Below, piece by piece: positions 30,618-36,095 of a stretch of DNA of 36,095 nt (position 1 is the first letter of the stretch; each line of letters starts with the position of its first letter). The notes below the pieces were generated by a model. The model was not told the DNA's origin, searched no databases, and saw only the letters and a program-made list of their open reading frames with translations. Source of the stretch: Patescibacteria group bacterium. GTDB lineage: Bacteria > Patescibacteriota > Minisyncoccia > UBA6257 > 2-01-FULL-56-20. The position numbers and the translations under genes were made by a program. The stretch covers positions 1-36,095 of the forward strand of contig JAGWKM010000011.1 of NCBI GenBank assembly GCA_028865305.1. The letters run 5' to 3'.

Positions 30618-30692
30618 GCGGCCGTAGCTCAATTTGGTTAGAGCACCGCCCTGTCACGGCGGGGGTTACCGGTTCAAGTCCGGCCGGCCGCG
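30618..30692 (+). tRNA. tRNA-Asp (GUC anticodon)
   Basis: 75 nt including the discriminator G. Acceptor GCGGCCG with CGGCCGC; D arm GCTC-loop-GAGC; anticodon stem CCGCC/GGCGG with loop CTGTCAC, anticodon GTC (aspartate); variable GGGTT; T arm ACCGG-TTCAAGT-CCGGC, with an A-C mismatch at its base. CCA is not encoded. A terminator follows at once. Confidence 0.95.
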
Positions 30693-30704
30693 CGAAGCGA
30701 AAAC

Positions 30705-30731
30705 AAAAAATTGTCCTCCGGACAATTTTTT
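30705..30731 (+). terminator. Intrinsic terminator of tRNA-Asp
   Basis: AAAAAATTGTCC (30705-30716) with GGACAATTTTTT (30720-30731), triloop TCC. Confidence 0.92.
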
Positions 30732-30740
30732 GTTGAGCAA

Positions 30741-30874
30741 GCGGCCGGCCGGACTTGAACGGGGAGGGGTCGGGAGGGGACCCACCGGACCCCTCCCGTG
30801 TAGGAGAGTCTTGAGGACCGTGGGTCCTCAAAAAATTTCGCAGCGCGAAATTTTGTTCAAGTCCGGCCGGCCGC
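30741..30874. repeat. Cassette flanked by copies of the tRNA-Asp 3' end
   Basis: The last 20 nt of tRNA-Asp before the discriminator (30672-30691) recur inverted at 30741-30760 and direct at 30855-30874, all identical. Between the two lie 94 nt of stacked palindromes (GAGGACCGTGGGTCCTC at about 30812-30828, AAATTTCGCAGCGCGAAATTT at about 30834-30854, and a G/C-rich one before them). No coding potential is convincing. It may be an integration scar or a small repeat that copies tRNA ends. Confidence 0.85.
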
Positions 30875-30944
30875 GCGCCTCATTTTTACTCGATAAAATC
30901 TACACCTTTTTCCGACGGGCAATCGGACGTTTGAACTGATTTGA

Positions 30945-30950
30945 TATAAT
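30945..30950 (+). promoter_or_regulatory. -10 box of the pilin-like gene, leaderless arrangement
   Basis: TATAAT preceded by TTGA, 7 nt before the ATG at 30958. -35 unclear. AAAAGCA follows, with no Shine-Dalgarno. Confidence 0.6.
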
Positions 30951-30957
30951 AAAAGCA

Positions 30958-31830
30958 ATGACTCAAAAGGGCTTTGGATTGCTCGAGCTTGTAATCGTCA
31001 TTGCGGTGATAGCCGTACTCGCCGGGAGCGGATGGTACATTTCGCACCTGCAGAATTTGCAGTCGCCCCTTGCCACGGGCACTAATGCCATCCAGCAGGC
31101 CCATGAGGTGGTCCAGCAGGCAAGTCAGCAATCTCAACGGGAGCAAAATGTCATCAATCATACTGTCAACGCCGTATCGGGCACAAATGGTCCTGCTTTG
31201 GCAACAGCGACCCCTTCAGTGGTTCAATCTCAACCAAATTCTCTTTCTTTATTGATTACAGCGGCAACGGTCGGTGAGGTCGATGCCACAGAAACTTTTT
31301 CACTTTCAGAATTTCCCCAAGCTGACTTTAAAATCAGCGGCATCACGTTCGGAAGCGGCGGCTTGCCTGATCCGTATTGCGCCAGTTTATATCCGGGCGG
31401 AACGGCTTATATTTTCATCAAAAGCCAACCGGCAGGCAGTTCTCCCTCGGGCACTTGCATTGATGATTCCCAAACTATAGATGGCCAAAATGTCCGCGTG
31501 GTGGCATTCAAGCTTACGATGGACAACAATAGCGCGTCTGATTTCTATGGTGCTTTTGTTCGCGGTTCCTATGATTTACCTGATGGAACCGGTGGCACGG
31601 TTCATCGGGTTGCTCTTGCGAATCCACCTTGGGGCGGATACGGTGCTTCGGCTTATAGCTCGCGGGACATAATCATAGGATTCGAAGTTCCTGTTACCGC
31701 GAATCGAATGGATTTATATTATGGCAATTATCCTCAAGCAGGCCAAGCCACCACTGCGGCGAATTTTAACGATGAAGGCGGATATGTGCTTGATTTTTCT
31801 GCAAAAACGATTGAACCCATACAGGATTAA
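30958..31830 (+). CDS. Type IV pilin-like protein
   Basis: 290 aa. Prepilin signal MTQKGFGLLELVIVIAVIAVLAGSG: the peptidase would cut after G5, leaving FGLLE with Glu at +5 and a hydrophobic helix. A Gln/Asn-rich helical stretch (about 40-75) precedes a beta-rich domain with two possible disulfide Cys (GLPDPYCASLYPGG, GTCIDDSQ). No known domain is recognised in the C-terminal part. Together with pilC and the DUF2341 pseudopilin at the left end it suggests an active type IV pilus. The role is inferred from the signal only. Confidence 0.82.
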   Translation: MTQKGFGLLELVIVIAVIAVLAGSGWYISHLQNLQSPLATGTNAIQQAHEVVQQASQQSQREQNVINHTVNAVSGTNGPALATATPSVVQSQPNSLSLLITAATVGEVDATETFSLSEFPQADFKISGITFGSGGLPDPYCASLYPGGTAYIFIKSQPAGSSPSGTCIDDSQTIDGQNVRVVAFKLTMDNNSASDFYGAFVRGSYDLPDGTGGTVHRVALANPPWGGYGASAYSSRDIIIGFEVPVTANRMDLYYGNYPQAGQATTAANFNDEGGYVLDFSAKTIEPIQD

Positions 31831-31927
31831 GTTTTGCGGCCCAAAGGAGAAACAAAAACCTGTTCTCTATAGTTTCGAATTTTGGTTCCAATAGCGTCCA
31901 CGAGGGCGCGCGAGCTATTTTCACGAA

Positions 31928-31959
31928 CGAAAAATCCTTATGCGATGAGGATTTTTTCG
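31928..31959 (+). terminator. Intrinsic terminator downstream of the pilin-like gene
   Basis: CGAAAAATCCT (31928-31938) with AGGATTTTTTCG (31948-31959). Confidence 0.8.
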
Positions 31960-31975
31960 CTTCTAACATTTGGCG

Positions 31976-32006
31976 AAATCGGTTCAAGTCCGAGAGGGAA
32001 CCCGCC
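31976..32006 (+). other. tRNA T-arm-like fragment
   Basis: ATCGG-TTCAAGT-CCGAG followed by AGGGAAC has the layout of a tRNA T arm and 3' acceptor strand, but no 5' half is found at tRNA distance. It is possibly the 3' end of a tRNA left by an integration event, marking the left edge of the accessory gene set. Confidence 0.4.
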
Positions 32007-32034
32007 GACCGCAGCGGTCGAAAGGATAATTTTG

Positions 32035-32068
32035 AAAATAAAAAGCTCGGCCGAATGAATCGCCGAGC
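32035..32068 (-). terminator. Intrinsic terminator of the minus-strand accessory gene
   Basis: Minus strand GCTCGGC (32068-32062) with GCCGAGC (32051-32045), then TTTTTATTTT. Confidence 0.85.
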
Positions 32069-32100
32069 AAGTATATTTGAGTTGTCTGGGCCAATCCAGA

Positions 32101-32358
32101 TCAATTGGAAAAAAGTGGAGCTGCGTTGATATCAAGACTGGATGCAACCTCTTCATGGAGCAACCAAGCGGAGTTGCCCTGCCATTCGAAGGGGACAACG
32201 AGCACGTCGCGGTTATCCCATGACATCGTGACGGGTTCGCCGACCCAAACCTGGTCGCCTTTCAACAGGAACCTGCCCGTGTCTGTGAGTAATAAGCTTT
32301 GCGGCCCATACCCTCGACTGAAACAGCGGACGTCTCTTTTCAAGACGATTTCTTTCAC
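32101..32358 (-). CDS. Small protein of unknown function
   Basis: 85 aa, GTG start, because GGGGAGGAG lies 7 nt upstream and a promoter and terminator frame it well. The sequence is mostly beta-prone (VWVGEPVTMSWDNRDVLVVPFEWQGNSAWLLHEEVASSL), cytoplasmic, with no motif known to me. It is divergent from the next gene and shares an overlapping promoter with it, so the two may be co-regulated. Confidence 0.78.
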   Translation of the reverse strand: MKEIVLKRDVRCFSRGYGPQSLLLTDTGRFLLKGDQVWVGEPVTMSWDNRDVLVVPFEWQGNSAWLLHEEVASSLDINAAPLFSN

Positions 32359-32376
32359 TGGAATTCTCCTCCCCGC

Positions 32377-32405
32377 ATTCTGCCAGAATCGCTTGACTTT
32401 GTCAA
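32377..32405 (-). promoter_or_regulatory. Divergent promoter, minus strand
   Basis: Minus strand TTGACA (32405-32400), 17-nt spacer, CAGAAT (32382-32377). Its -35 lies in the palindrome TTGACTTTGTCAA (32393-32405). Confidence 0.7.
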
Positions 32406-32421
32406 ACTGGGGCGGTAGAAT
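32393..32421 (+). promoter_or_regulatory. Divergent promoter, plus strand
   Basis: TTGACT (32393-32398), 17-nt spacer, TAGAAT (32416-32421). The two -35 boxes are adjacent halves of one 13-bp palindrome, so polymerases would compete or one bound factor could block both. Confidence 0.72.
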
Positions 32422-32476
32422 ATGGTCGGTACAAAAACATCGGAGCCGAGATGGCTCAAAGGACTAGGAGGTCCAG

Positions 32477-32977
32477 ATGACTGACAGAAAGTTGTGGAAG
32501 TTACTCAAAGAACGTCCGTGGCTCTGGGCAGCAAAACAGCTTTGGGAACCCGAAACTACCGACGCGAAGGTAGAACGCATGGACCCTGTCGCAATGTCGG
32601 CAAGGATCAAGAAAGTCTGGTCGGAAGTGGTGGCCGGAACGGCGAAACTTTTACTGCATCGTATTGGGGAATCTGAAGCGGGATTTCTCGATGATCCGCT
32701 CATGATTCGCCAAGAGGCGCTACTGGTCGTCGCCTGTTGGAATGATCCTGCCGACTGGAGCCTTTCCCTTTGCGCTTCGCTTACGCAAGGCGGATTGATT
32801 TCTGCGTTGTGCGGCAAGGTAGACGAAATCGCCCTTTTCCGAAAATCGCCCGACAAAGTGAGTGCTGAAATCCGCGTGTATCGCGCCCCGAACGGATACA
32901 GCACCTTCAATGACTTTTTCATGGACGAGCGGGACAGTCGAAAACTCGAATCTGTGCTTGCTTCCAAATCGGACTAA
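32477..32977 (+). CDS. Protein of unknown function
   Basis: 166 aa. AGGAGG (32466-32471) five nt before ATG is a strong Shine-Dalgarno. Predicted soluble and largely helical, with WLWAAKQLWEPETTD near the N terminus and ALLVVACWNDPADWSLSLCASLTQGGLISALC in the middle; no recognised family. The start is supported by the divergent promoter 56 nt upstream. A hairpin (32992-33015) lies just after the stop. Confidence 0.8.
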   Translation: MTDRKLWKLLKERPWLWAAKQLWEPETTDAKVERMDPVAMSARIKKVWSEVVAGTAKLLLHRIGESEAGFLDDPLMIRQEALLVVACWNDPADWSLSLCASLTQGGLISALCGKVDEIALFRKSPDKVSAEIRVYRAPNGYSTFNDFFMDERDSRKLESVLASKSD

Positions 32978-32991
32978 CGATCAATCTCTCC

Positions 32992-33015
32992 GGGCGATGG
33001 CTCCGGCCATCGCCC
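32992..33015 (+). terminator. GC hairpin after the unknown gene
   Basis: GGGCGATGG-CTCCGG-CCATCGCCC, a perfect 9-bp stem without a T-run; a terminator lacking U-tract or a processing site. Confidence 0.5.
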
Positions 33016-33108
33016 CCGCTTACCAGAGTTCGACAGTCGTGATGATTGGCGATCTCTGCAAAGCGGTAGAGCTATTTTCCAATTTCAAATCGAGAAAGAG
33101 GTGAGGGT

Positions 33109-33582
33109 ATGACTTTCGAGTTCTTTACGCATGCCTCGTTGGGAGTTCAAGCGTTATATGCTGTTGGCTATTTCGTGGCATGCTTTGTTTCTTGGTATTT
33201 CCTGGCCGCAATGGACTATGCCCTGAACAGCGGCCAGCTCGGCCGAGATCCGTTCCTGTTCCCGTTCCAGTGCTTCGCCGAAGAACTGCCCTGCTACTGG
33301 TTCGGCGGTAAGAGACGCCGGGTTGAATTCATCAAGTCGAGATGCGGTGGGAATGGAACATTCTGCGGCCAGAAGCGTTCCTTCACGCACGAAGAAATCC
33401 GGGCTAGCAACCTTTGCGAAGTGGTCTTCTGGGAAATGTGCGGCGGCCGGTTCAGCTTCTGGAGTGAGCACTCGTGCAAGTTCTTTTTGGGGCCGTTCCT
33501 CGTCCTGTTCATACTTCTGCTGTGCCTCGTCGGCCTCGTGCTGCTTCCCTTTCGATGGCTGTACGACGCAGTGGTTGGATGA
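33109..33582 (+). CDS. Cysteine-rich membrane protein of unknown function
   Basis: 157 aa. An N-terminal hydrophobic helix (VQALYAVGYFVACFVSWYFLAAM) and a C-terminal one (FLGPFLVLFILLLCLVGLVLLPF) flank a charged, Cys/aromatic-rich middle (CYWFGGKRRRVEFIKSRCGGNGTFCGQKR, CEVVFWEMCGG). The cysteines could form a metal site or disulfides. GAGGTGAGGGT before ATG is a strong Shine-Dalgarno. Followed by a terminator. Confidence 0.78.
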   Translation: MTFEFFTHASLGVQALYAVGYFVACFVSWYFLAAMDYALNSGQLGRDPFLFPFQCFAEELPCYWFGGKRRRVEFIKSRCGGNGTFCGQKRSFTHEEIRASNLCEVVFWEMCGGRFSFWSEHSCKFFLGPFLVLFILLLCLVGLVLLPFRWLYDAVVG

Positions 33583-33596
33583 GGGTTAAGTCTCGG

Positions 33597-33622
33597 CGGC
33601 ATCGCAAGGTGCCGTTTTTTTT
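33597..33622 (+). terminator. Intrinsic terminator after the membrane protein gene
   Basis: CGGCA-TCGCAAGG-TGCCG (33597-33601 with 33610-33614) followed by eight Ts. Confidence 0.88.
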
Positions 33623-33627
33623 CTCGC

Positions 33628-33657
33628 TTGACCCAAGCCCCTGTTTCGGCGTACGCT
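33628..33657 (+). promoter_or_regulatory. Probable promoter of the next accessory unit
   Basis: TTGACC (33628-33633), 18-nt spacer, TACGCT (33652-33657). Confidence 0.5.
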
Positions 33658-33677
33658 TGCGTTAGCGAGGAGCAAAC

Positions 33678-33989
33678 ATGATCGGTTCTCAAGGATTGCG
33701 ATATCTGCGTGAGACTATGGTTTCGGATGGCAAGGGCGGAAAAAAAGAAGTCACCCTTGGCGACAAGGTCGATCTCCTGCCATTCGAGGAGACCGAGGCA
33801 GGCAAGGGTGATCACGACTATATGGCCGAACACTGCTACGATCTCCAAAAGAGAGACCTTGGCAAGGGGCCTTACGAGATCCGTCAGATTGGGCATTGGC
33901 CTTGCGGGCGGATCATGCTCTATTTGAAAACCCAAATGTCCGACGGGGCCGGCGTCTACGCCGAAGAATTCATGGCTCATAATGAGTAA
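33678..33989 (+). CDS. Small protein of unknown function
   Basis: 103 aa, acidic, soluble; no family recognised. Visible features: MIGSQGLRYLRETMVSDGKGGKKEVTLGDKVDLLPF and GKGPYEIRQIGHWPCGRIMLYLKTQ, beta-prone segments. GAGGAG lies 8 nt before ATG. A tiny zinc-ribbon gene follows after 18 nt, so the two are probably co-transcribed. Confidence 0.75.
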   Translation: MIGSQGLRYLRETMVSDGKGGKKEVTLGDKVDLLPFEETEAGKGDHDYMAEHCYDLQKRDLGKGPYEIRQIGHWPCGRIMLYLKTQMSDGAGVYAEEFMAHNE

Positions 33990-34007
33990 ATGACCGCGAG
34001 GTGAGCA

Positions 34008-34172
34008 ATGGGTTACTGGGACGAAACGGATAGAATCCAACGGGAGCTTGGCGGAAGAAATCCAACCTGCCCGATCCACGGCTGCGAGATGTTTCCCGCG
34101 GACGATCATGGGAGATTCATGTGTCCCGAATGCGGGTTGGGCAAGGTTCACGACCTTGTCGAGGAAGATTAG
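34008..34172 (+). CDS. Tiny zinc-ribbon protein
   Basis: 54 aa. CPIHGC (Cys 26 and 31, with His 29) and CPEC (Cys 43 and 46) form a plausible zinc ribbon; the rest is acidic and ends LVEEDstop. GAGGTGA lies 5-8 nt before the ATG. It could be a nucleic-acid- or protein-binding adaptor; no family assigned. A terminator follows 15 nt after the stop. Confidence 0.78.
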   Translation: MGYWDETDRIQRELGGRNPTCPIHGCEMFPADDHGRFMCPECGLGKVHDLVEED

Positions 34173-34186
34173 GAAACGATATATCA

Positions 34187-34220
34187 GCCCGGGCGCACGC
34201 GATGCGACCCGGGCATTTTT
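34187..34220 (+). terminator. Intrinsic terminator, repeated type, copy 1
   Basis: GCCCGGG (34187-34193) with CCCGGGC (34208-34214) around CGCACGCGATGCGA, then ATTTTTG. Nearly identical to 35363-35397. Confidence 0.88.
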
Positions 34221-34233
34221 GTTTCAAAGCAAG

Positions 34234-34262
34234 TTGACATCCCTGATCAGCAGGAGTATCAA
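34234..34262 (+). promoter_or_regulatory. Promoter of the large accessory gene
   Basis: TTGACA (34234-34239), 17-nt spacer, TATCAA (34257-34262). Confidence 0.65.
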
Positions 34263-34318
34263 AAAGGCAGAACCTGTCCCGCCACCGTGTGGGGCATAAC
34301 TTACGAAAGGGGGCTTTT

Positions 34319-35350
34319 ATGCCCAATACGACAGAAGTTGCAGTGACGAACGAAACGACCCATCCGCTGTTTTCCCGAGAAGTCCGACCAATGAATGACT
34401 GGGCCGAATTCCTTGAACGTTGGCAGGCTGCCGCAACCATCAATGAGATGCTCGGCATCCTTCACTCCGGGTTTACCGTTTCATTGGGGCGCCGGAGCTG
34501 GGGCGAAAAGGAATACGACCGCATTGACCGCATCCTGTTCTACCTCGGCGTCGCCGACGGTTGGGCAGATCCGCTCAGTGCGCTTCGGAAACCAGGAGAA
34601 AGCTATGAGACGATGGACTATTACGATGCCGACGGTGGTAAATCGCAAAAATCGGTCAGCGACCTCCGTCAGGTCGTCGCGGCGAAGGCGTTCGACATGC
34701 TTTGTGTAAACGTCTTTAAGAAAGCCGATCTCACGGGCGGCGGACGTCATGGGGAAGACTTCAACGAGGATTGGGAGGCGGTATTTACGGCTGACCGCCT
34801 GTTTCCCGCCATCCAATCCTTCTATCGGAGCGAAACTGATCCGTCCATTTACCGTCGCGAAGTGATCATCCGCAATCTCGTTTCCCGGCGCGAATCCTCC
34901 CATAACGAGAAGTTTGCGCACGAGTTTCTAGCCAACCTTGCGCAGTTCGTGTGGGGCTGGAAGGAATACTGGGCGAACGACGAACGCAAGAAAGAGATGC
35001 ATGCCCGACTCGATCCGGCGAAACCTTGGATGACGGAGGTGCTCATCGGCATGGATCGCCTCGACATCCTCCGAAAATTCATCCTCATTCTCGACGATCA
35101 ATGCCTTGCCCGATTGCGGGGGATCGCTTTCCGCAACATTCTCAGCCAATATCGAAATAATCACGTGAAGGCTGACCGCAAAGTTACGACCCTCGATGAA
35201 GCTTGTTACGTCGGGTCGCGAGCCGCATGGTTCCTTAAAGAACATGAACTGATAGTTCGTGAGGACAAGCGCCTTGCCGCAATCCGCGAGGCCGAGGATC
35301 GGAGAGAAGAACTCAATCAGCAAATTCGGGAACTTTCCCAAAAGAAGTAG
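34319..35350 (+). CDS. Protein of unknown function, accessory region
   Basis: 343 aa, soluble, mostly helical. I chose ATG 34319 with GAAAGGGGG about 6 nt upstream rather than an in-frame GTG at 34289. Recognisable only by composition: aromatic-rich segments (EYDRIDRILFYLGVADGWADPL, FLANLAQFVWGWKEYWANDERKKEM) and a C-terminal charged helix likely to be a coiled coil (VREDKRLAAIREAEDRREEL and on). No catalytic motif found. Not a known phage structural or defence family that I can name. Own promoter and terminator. Confidence 0.78.
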   Translation: MPNTTEVAVTNETTHPLFSREVRPMNDWAEFLERWQAAATINEMLGILHSGFTVSLGRRSWGEKEYDRIDRILFYLGVADGWADPLSALRKPGESYETMDYYDADGGKSQKSVSDLRQVVAAKAFDMLCVNVFKKADLTGGGRHGEDFNEDWEAVFTADRLFPAIQSFYRSETDPSIYRREVIIRNLVSRRESSHNEKFAHEFLANLAQFVWGWKEYWANDERKKEMHARLDPAKPWMTEVLIGMDRLDILRKFILILDDQCLARLRGIAFRNILSQYRNNHVKADRKVTTLDEACYVGSRAAWFLKEHELIVREDKRLAAIREAEDRREELNQQIRELSQKK

Positions 35351-35362
35351 TTTTGCTTATCA

Positions 35363-35397
35363 GCCCGGGGCACACACGATGCGGCCCGGGCATTTTT
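35363..35397 (+). terminator. Intrinsic terminator, repeated type, copy 2
   Basis: GCCCGGG (35363-35369) with CCCGGGC (35385-35391), ATTTTTATA. Shares ATCAGCCCGGG and GATGCG with copy 1, so the two are duplicates. Confidence 0.88.
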
Positions 35398-35449
35398 ATA
35401 TCCAAAATCTGCCCCTTATCGTTTTGGCGCAAAAGCATTTTCATTGCTA

Positions 35450-35878
35450 TGTACAAAACTAACGGGTTAGCTCATTTTTGAACATTTTTGATCCGGGCAA
35501 GATAATCTTCGAGGCGTTTGAGCGGCGGCACGCCGCCCAGGGACTCGTGGGGTCTGGTTGTATTGTACCAATTGACGAAAGCGTAAAGGAATTTGCGGCG
35601 ATGCTCCCGCGAGGCGAACGTGCGCCCGCTCTTCCCGAAACACTCGGTCATGATGGTCTGCCGGTCCACACGGTAATGGCGCGCCAATTCAGCGATGGAA
35701 TCGCCGTCGATCCACCGCCGGTAGAGCTCCCGTCGCGCTTGCGGCAGGAGTTTGATATTTTTATGCATGAAAGACTCGGGTTTATTGAATTGCGACCTTT
35801 GGGTGCGACCCCAATGCCTCAATTCTCGCCCGAGTCTTTCATTTTTTCAAAAACGTGCTAACGCGCCGAGATTGTACA
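35450..35878 (-). mobile_element. Internally deleted IS481-like element (429 bp) with target duplication
   Basis: Imperfect terminal repeats of about 33 bp: from the left TGTACAAAACTAACGGGTTA, from the right TGTACAATCTCGGCGCGTTA; both continue GC-T/A-C-A/G-TTTTTGAA. The 7-bp ATTGCTA occurs directly before (35443-35449) and after (35879-35885). The inside carries one short transposase-derived reading frame and a hairpin with arms ATGAAAGACTCGGG (35767-35780) and CCCGAGTCTTTCAT (35829-35842). The right duplication abuts TTGACA at 35886. Confidence 0.88.
35472..35768 (-). pseudogene. In-frame internally deleted transposase (HTH plus C-terminal end only)
   Basis: 98 aa from ATG 35768 (MHKNIKLLPQARRELYRRW). 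Residues about 8-38 are the helix-turn-helix of IS481-like transposases (GDSIAELARHYRVDRQTI). They join directly to the C-terminal end (HRRKFLYAFVNWYNTTRPHESLGGVPPLKRLEDYL). The catalytic DDE core, some 200 residues, is absent, yet the frame is open. It cannot transpose itself; as a DNA-binding remnant it could compete with an intact transposase. An upstream in-frame start at 35822 would translate the hairpin and is less likely. Confidence 0.85.
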
Positions 35879-35885
35879 ATTGCTA

Positions 35886-35915
35886 TTGACATCCATATAA
35901 CTTATGGTATATAAT
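35886..35915 (+). promoter_or_regulatory. Strong promoter next to the deleted IS
   Basis: TTGACA (35886-35891), 18-nt spacer, TATAAT (35910-35915), identical architecture to the ribosomal promoters. Directly preceded by the target duplication of the IS. Confidence 0.85.
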
Positions 35916-35921
35916 ATAGCC

Positions 35922-36095
35922 GTAAGTGAAAGCACCTTTAAAATCGGAGTTAAGGAAAAATCGGTGTGTTTTTTTCAGGAGAATGTTCATTTCGGTTTTT
36001 CTCTCGTCAAATGGGAGAGGATGATCGAAACGAGTATTTTCTTCTGTGAGATATGAAGGCCGCGATGCCGTCGCAGCGCTTCGGCGACCGCGGCG
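35922..36095 (+). ncRNA. Uncharacterised transcript, possibly a small RNA, cut by the window end
   Basis: Downstream of the promoter no long frame opens. A GTG start at about 35966 gives only about 30 residues (CFFQENVHFGF...), and an ATG at 35984 only 13. The end forms a strong hairpin: GCCGCG (36059-36064) with CGCGGC (36089-36094) and GTCGC (36070-36074) with GCGAC (36084-36088), possibly a terminator whose T-run lies outside. Either a small RNA, a long leader or a tiny protein gene. Confidence 0.4.

Noticed and set aside
30634-30939. Reading frame across tRNA-Asp and the downstream cassette
   Set aside because: It overlaps the tRNA and its terminator and is made of inverted repeats.
31861-32008. 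Intron-containing tRNA, because GTTCTCT could pair with AGGGAAC beside a T-arm-like sequence
   Set aside because: No D arm or anticodon arm can be built, and a terminator hairpin lies between the two ends; only a fragment is reported.
32101-35350. Prophage or known defence system
   Set aside because: No integrase, capsid, terminase, nuclease, helicase, reverse transcriptase or toxin-antitoxin signature could be recognised in these proteins.

Overview
The window looks like a genomic segment of a Candidate Phyla Radiation (Patescibacteria) bacterium, most likely Candidatus Parcubacteria. The support is: a split and rearranged S10/spc ribosomal protein cluster with short proteins; no rpmD (L30) gene, as is usual in CPR; a zinc-type S14; type IV pilus parts with a DUF2341/LamG pseudopilin; and UGA read as stop. 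This is an inference from gene content and style; I cannot run a phylogeny.

Layout: (1) 0.2-3.5 kb, pilC and a giant pseudopilin. (2) 3.54-4.63 kb, a complete IS481/IS3-like insertion sequence with terminal inverted repeats and a 5-bp target duplication; its right end abuts the -35 box of rplC. (3) 4.7-12.6 kb, rplC-rplD-rplW-rplB-rpsS-rplV-rpsC-rplP-rpmC, then a terminator and a new promoter, then rpsQ-rplN-rplX-rplE-rpsN-rpsH. No rpsJ lies upstream of rplC. (4) 12.6-28.3 kb, 16 kb of other genes inserted in the spc order: HIT hydrolase, glycosyltransferase, greA, two small cell-envelope genes and one unknown gene on the minus strand, lysS, a YkuK-like RNase H-fold protein, a DEDD exonuclease, cysteine desulfurase, HtrA protease, clpB, a membrane protein, secY and map. 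(5) 28.5-30.5 kb, the rest of spc: rplF-rplR-rpsE-rplO. (6) tRNA-Asp, whose 3' end is repeated in inverted and direct orientation, then a pilin-like gene. (7) 32-35.4 kb, a compact set of unknown genes with strong Shine-Dalgarno sites, matched promoters and terminators, unlike the ribosomal genes. (8) 35.45-35.88 kb, a 429-bp internally deleted insertion sequence with terminal repeats and a 7-bp target duplication, again exactly against a TTGACA box, followed by an uncharacterised transcript cut by the window end.

The most unusual feature is intergenic. Thirteen of the fourteen spacers separating consecutive genes from rplC to rpsH, and those before pilC, secY, map and rplR, are filled by 65-210 nt inverted repeats whose arms are built of 7-nt tandem units. 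The heptamer differs from gap to gap, but the arms match within each gap, and the 3' arm runs to the start codon where a Shine-Dalgarno would be expected. Similar heptamer runs lie in frame inside the cysteine desulfurase gene (three times), rplC and rplR. Other inverted-repeat families fill many of the remaining spacers, including two ~200-bp copies with compensatory arm changes, each starting 1-4 nt after a stop codon. Several genes have a TATAAT-like box only 7-10 nt before the start codon, which suggests leaderless mRNAs. In effect two translation-start styles coexist: leaderless or hairpin-led starts for many housekeeping genes, and Shine-Dalgarno starts for the accessory genes.
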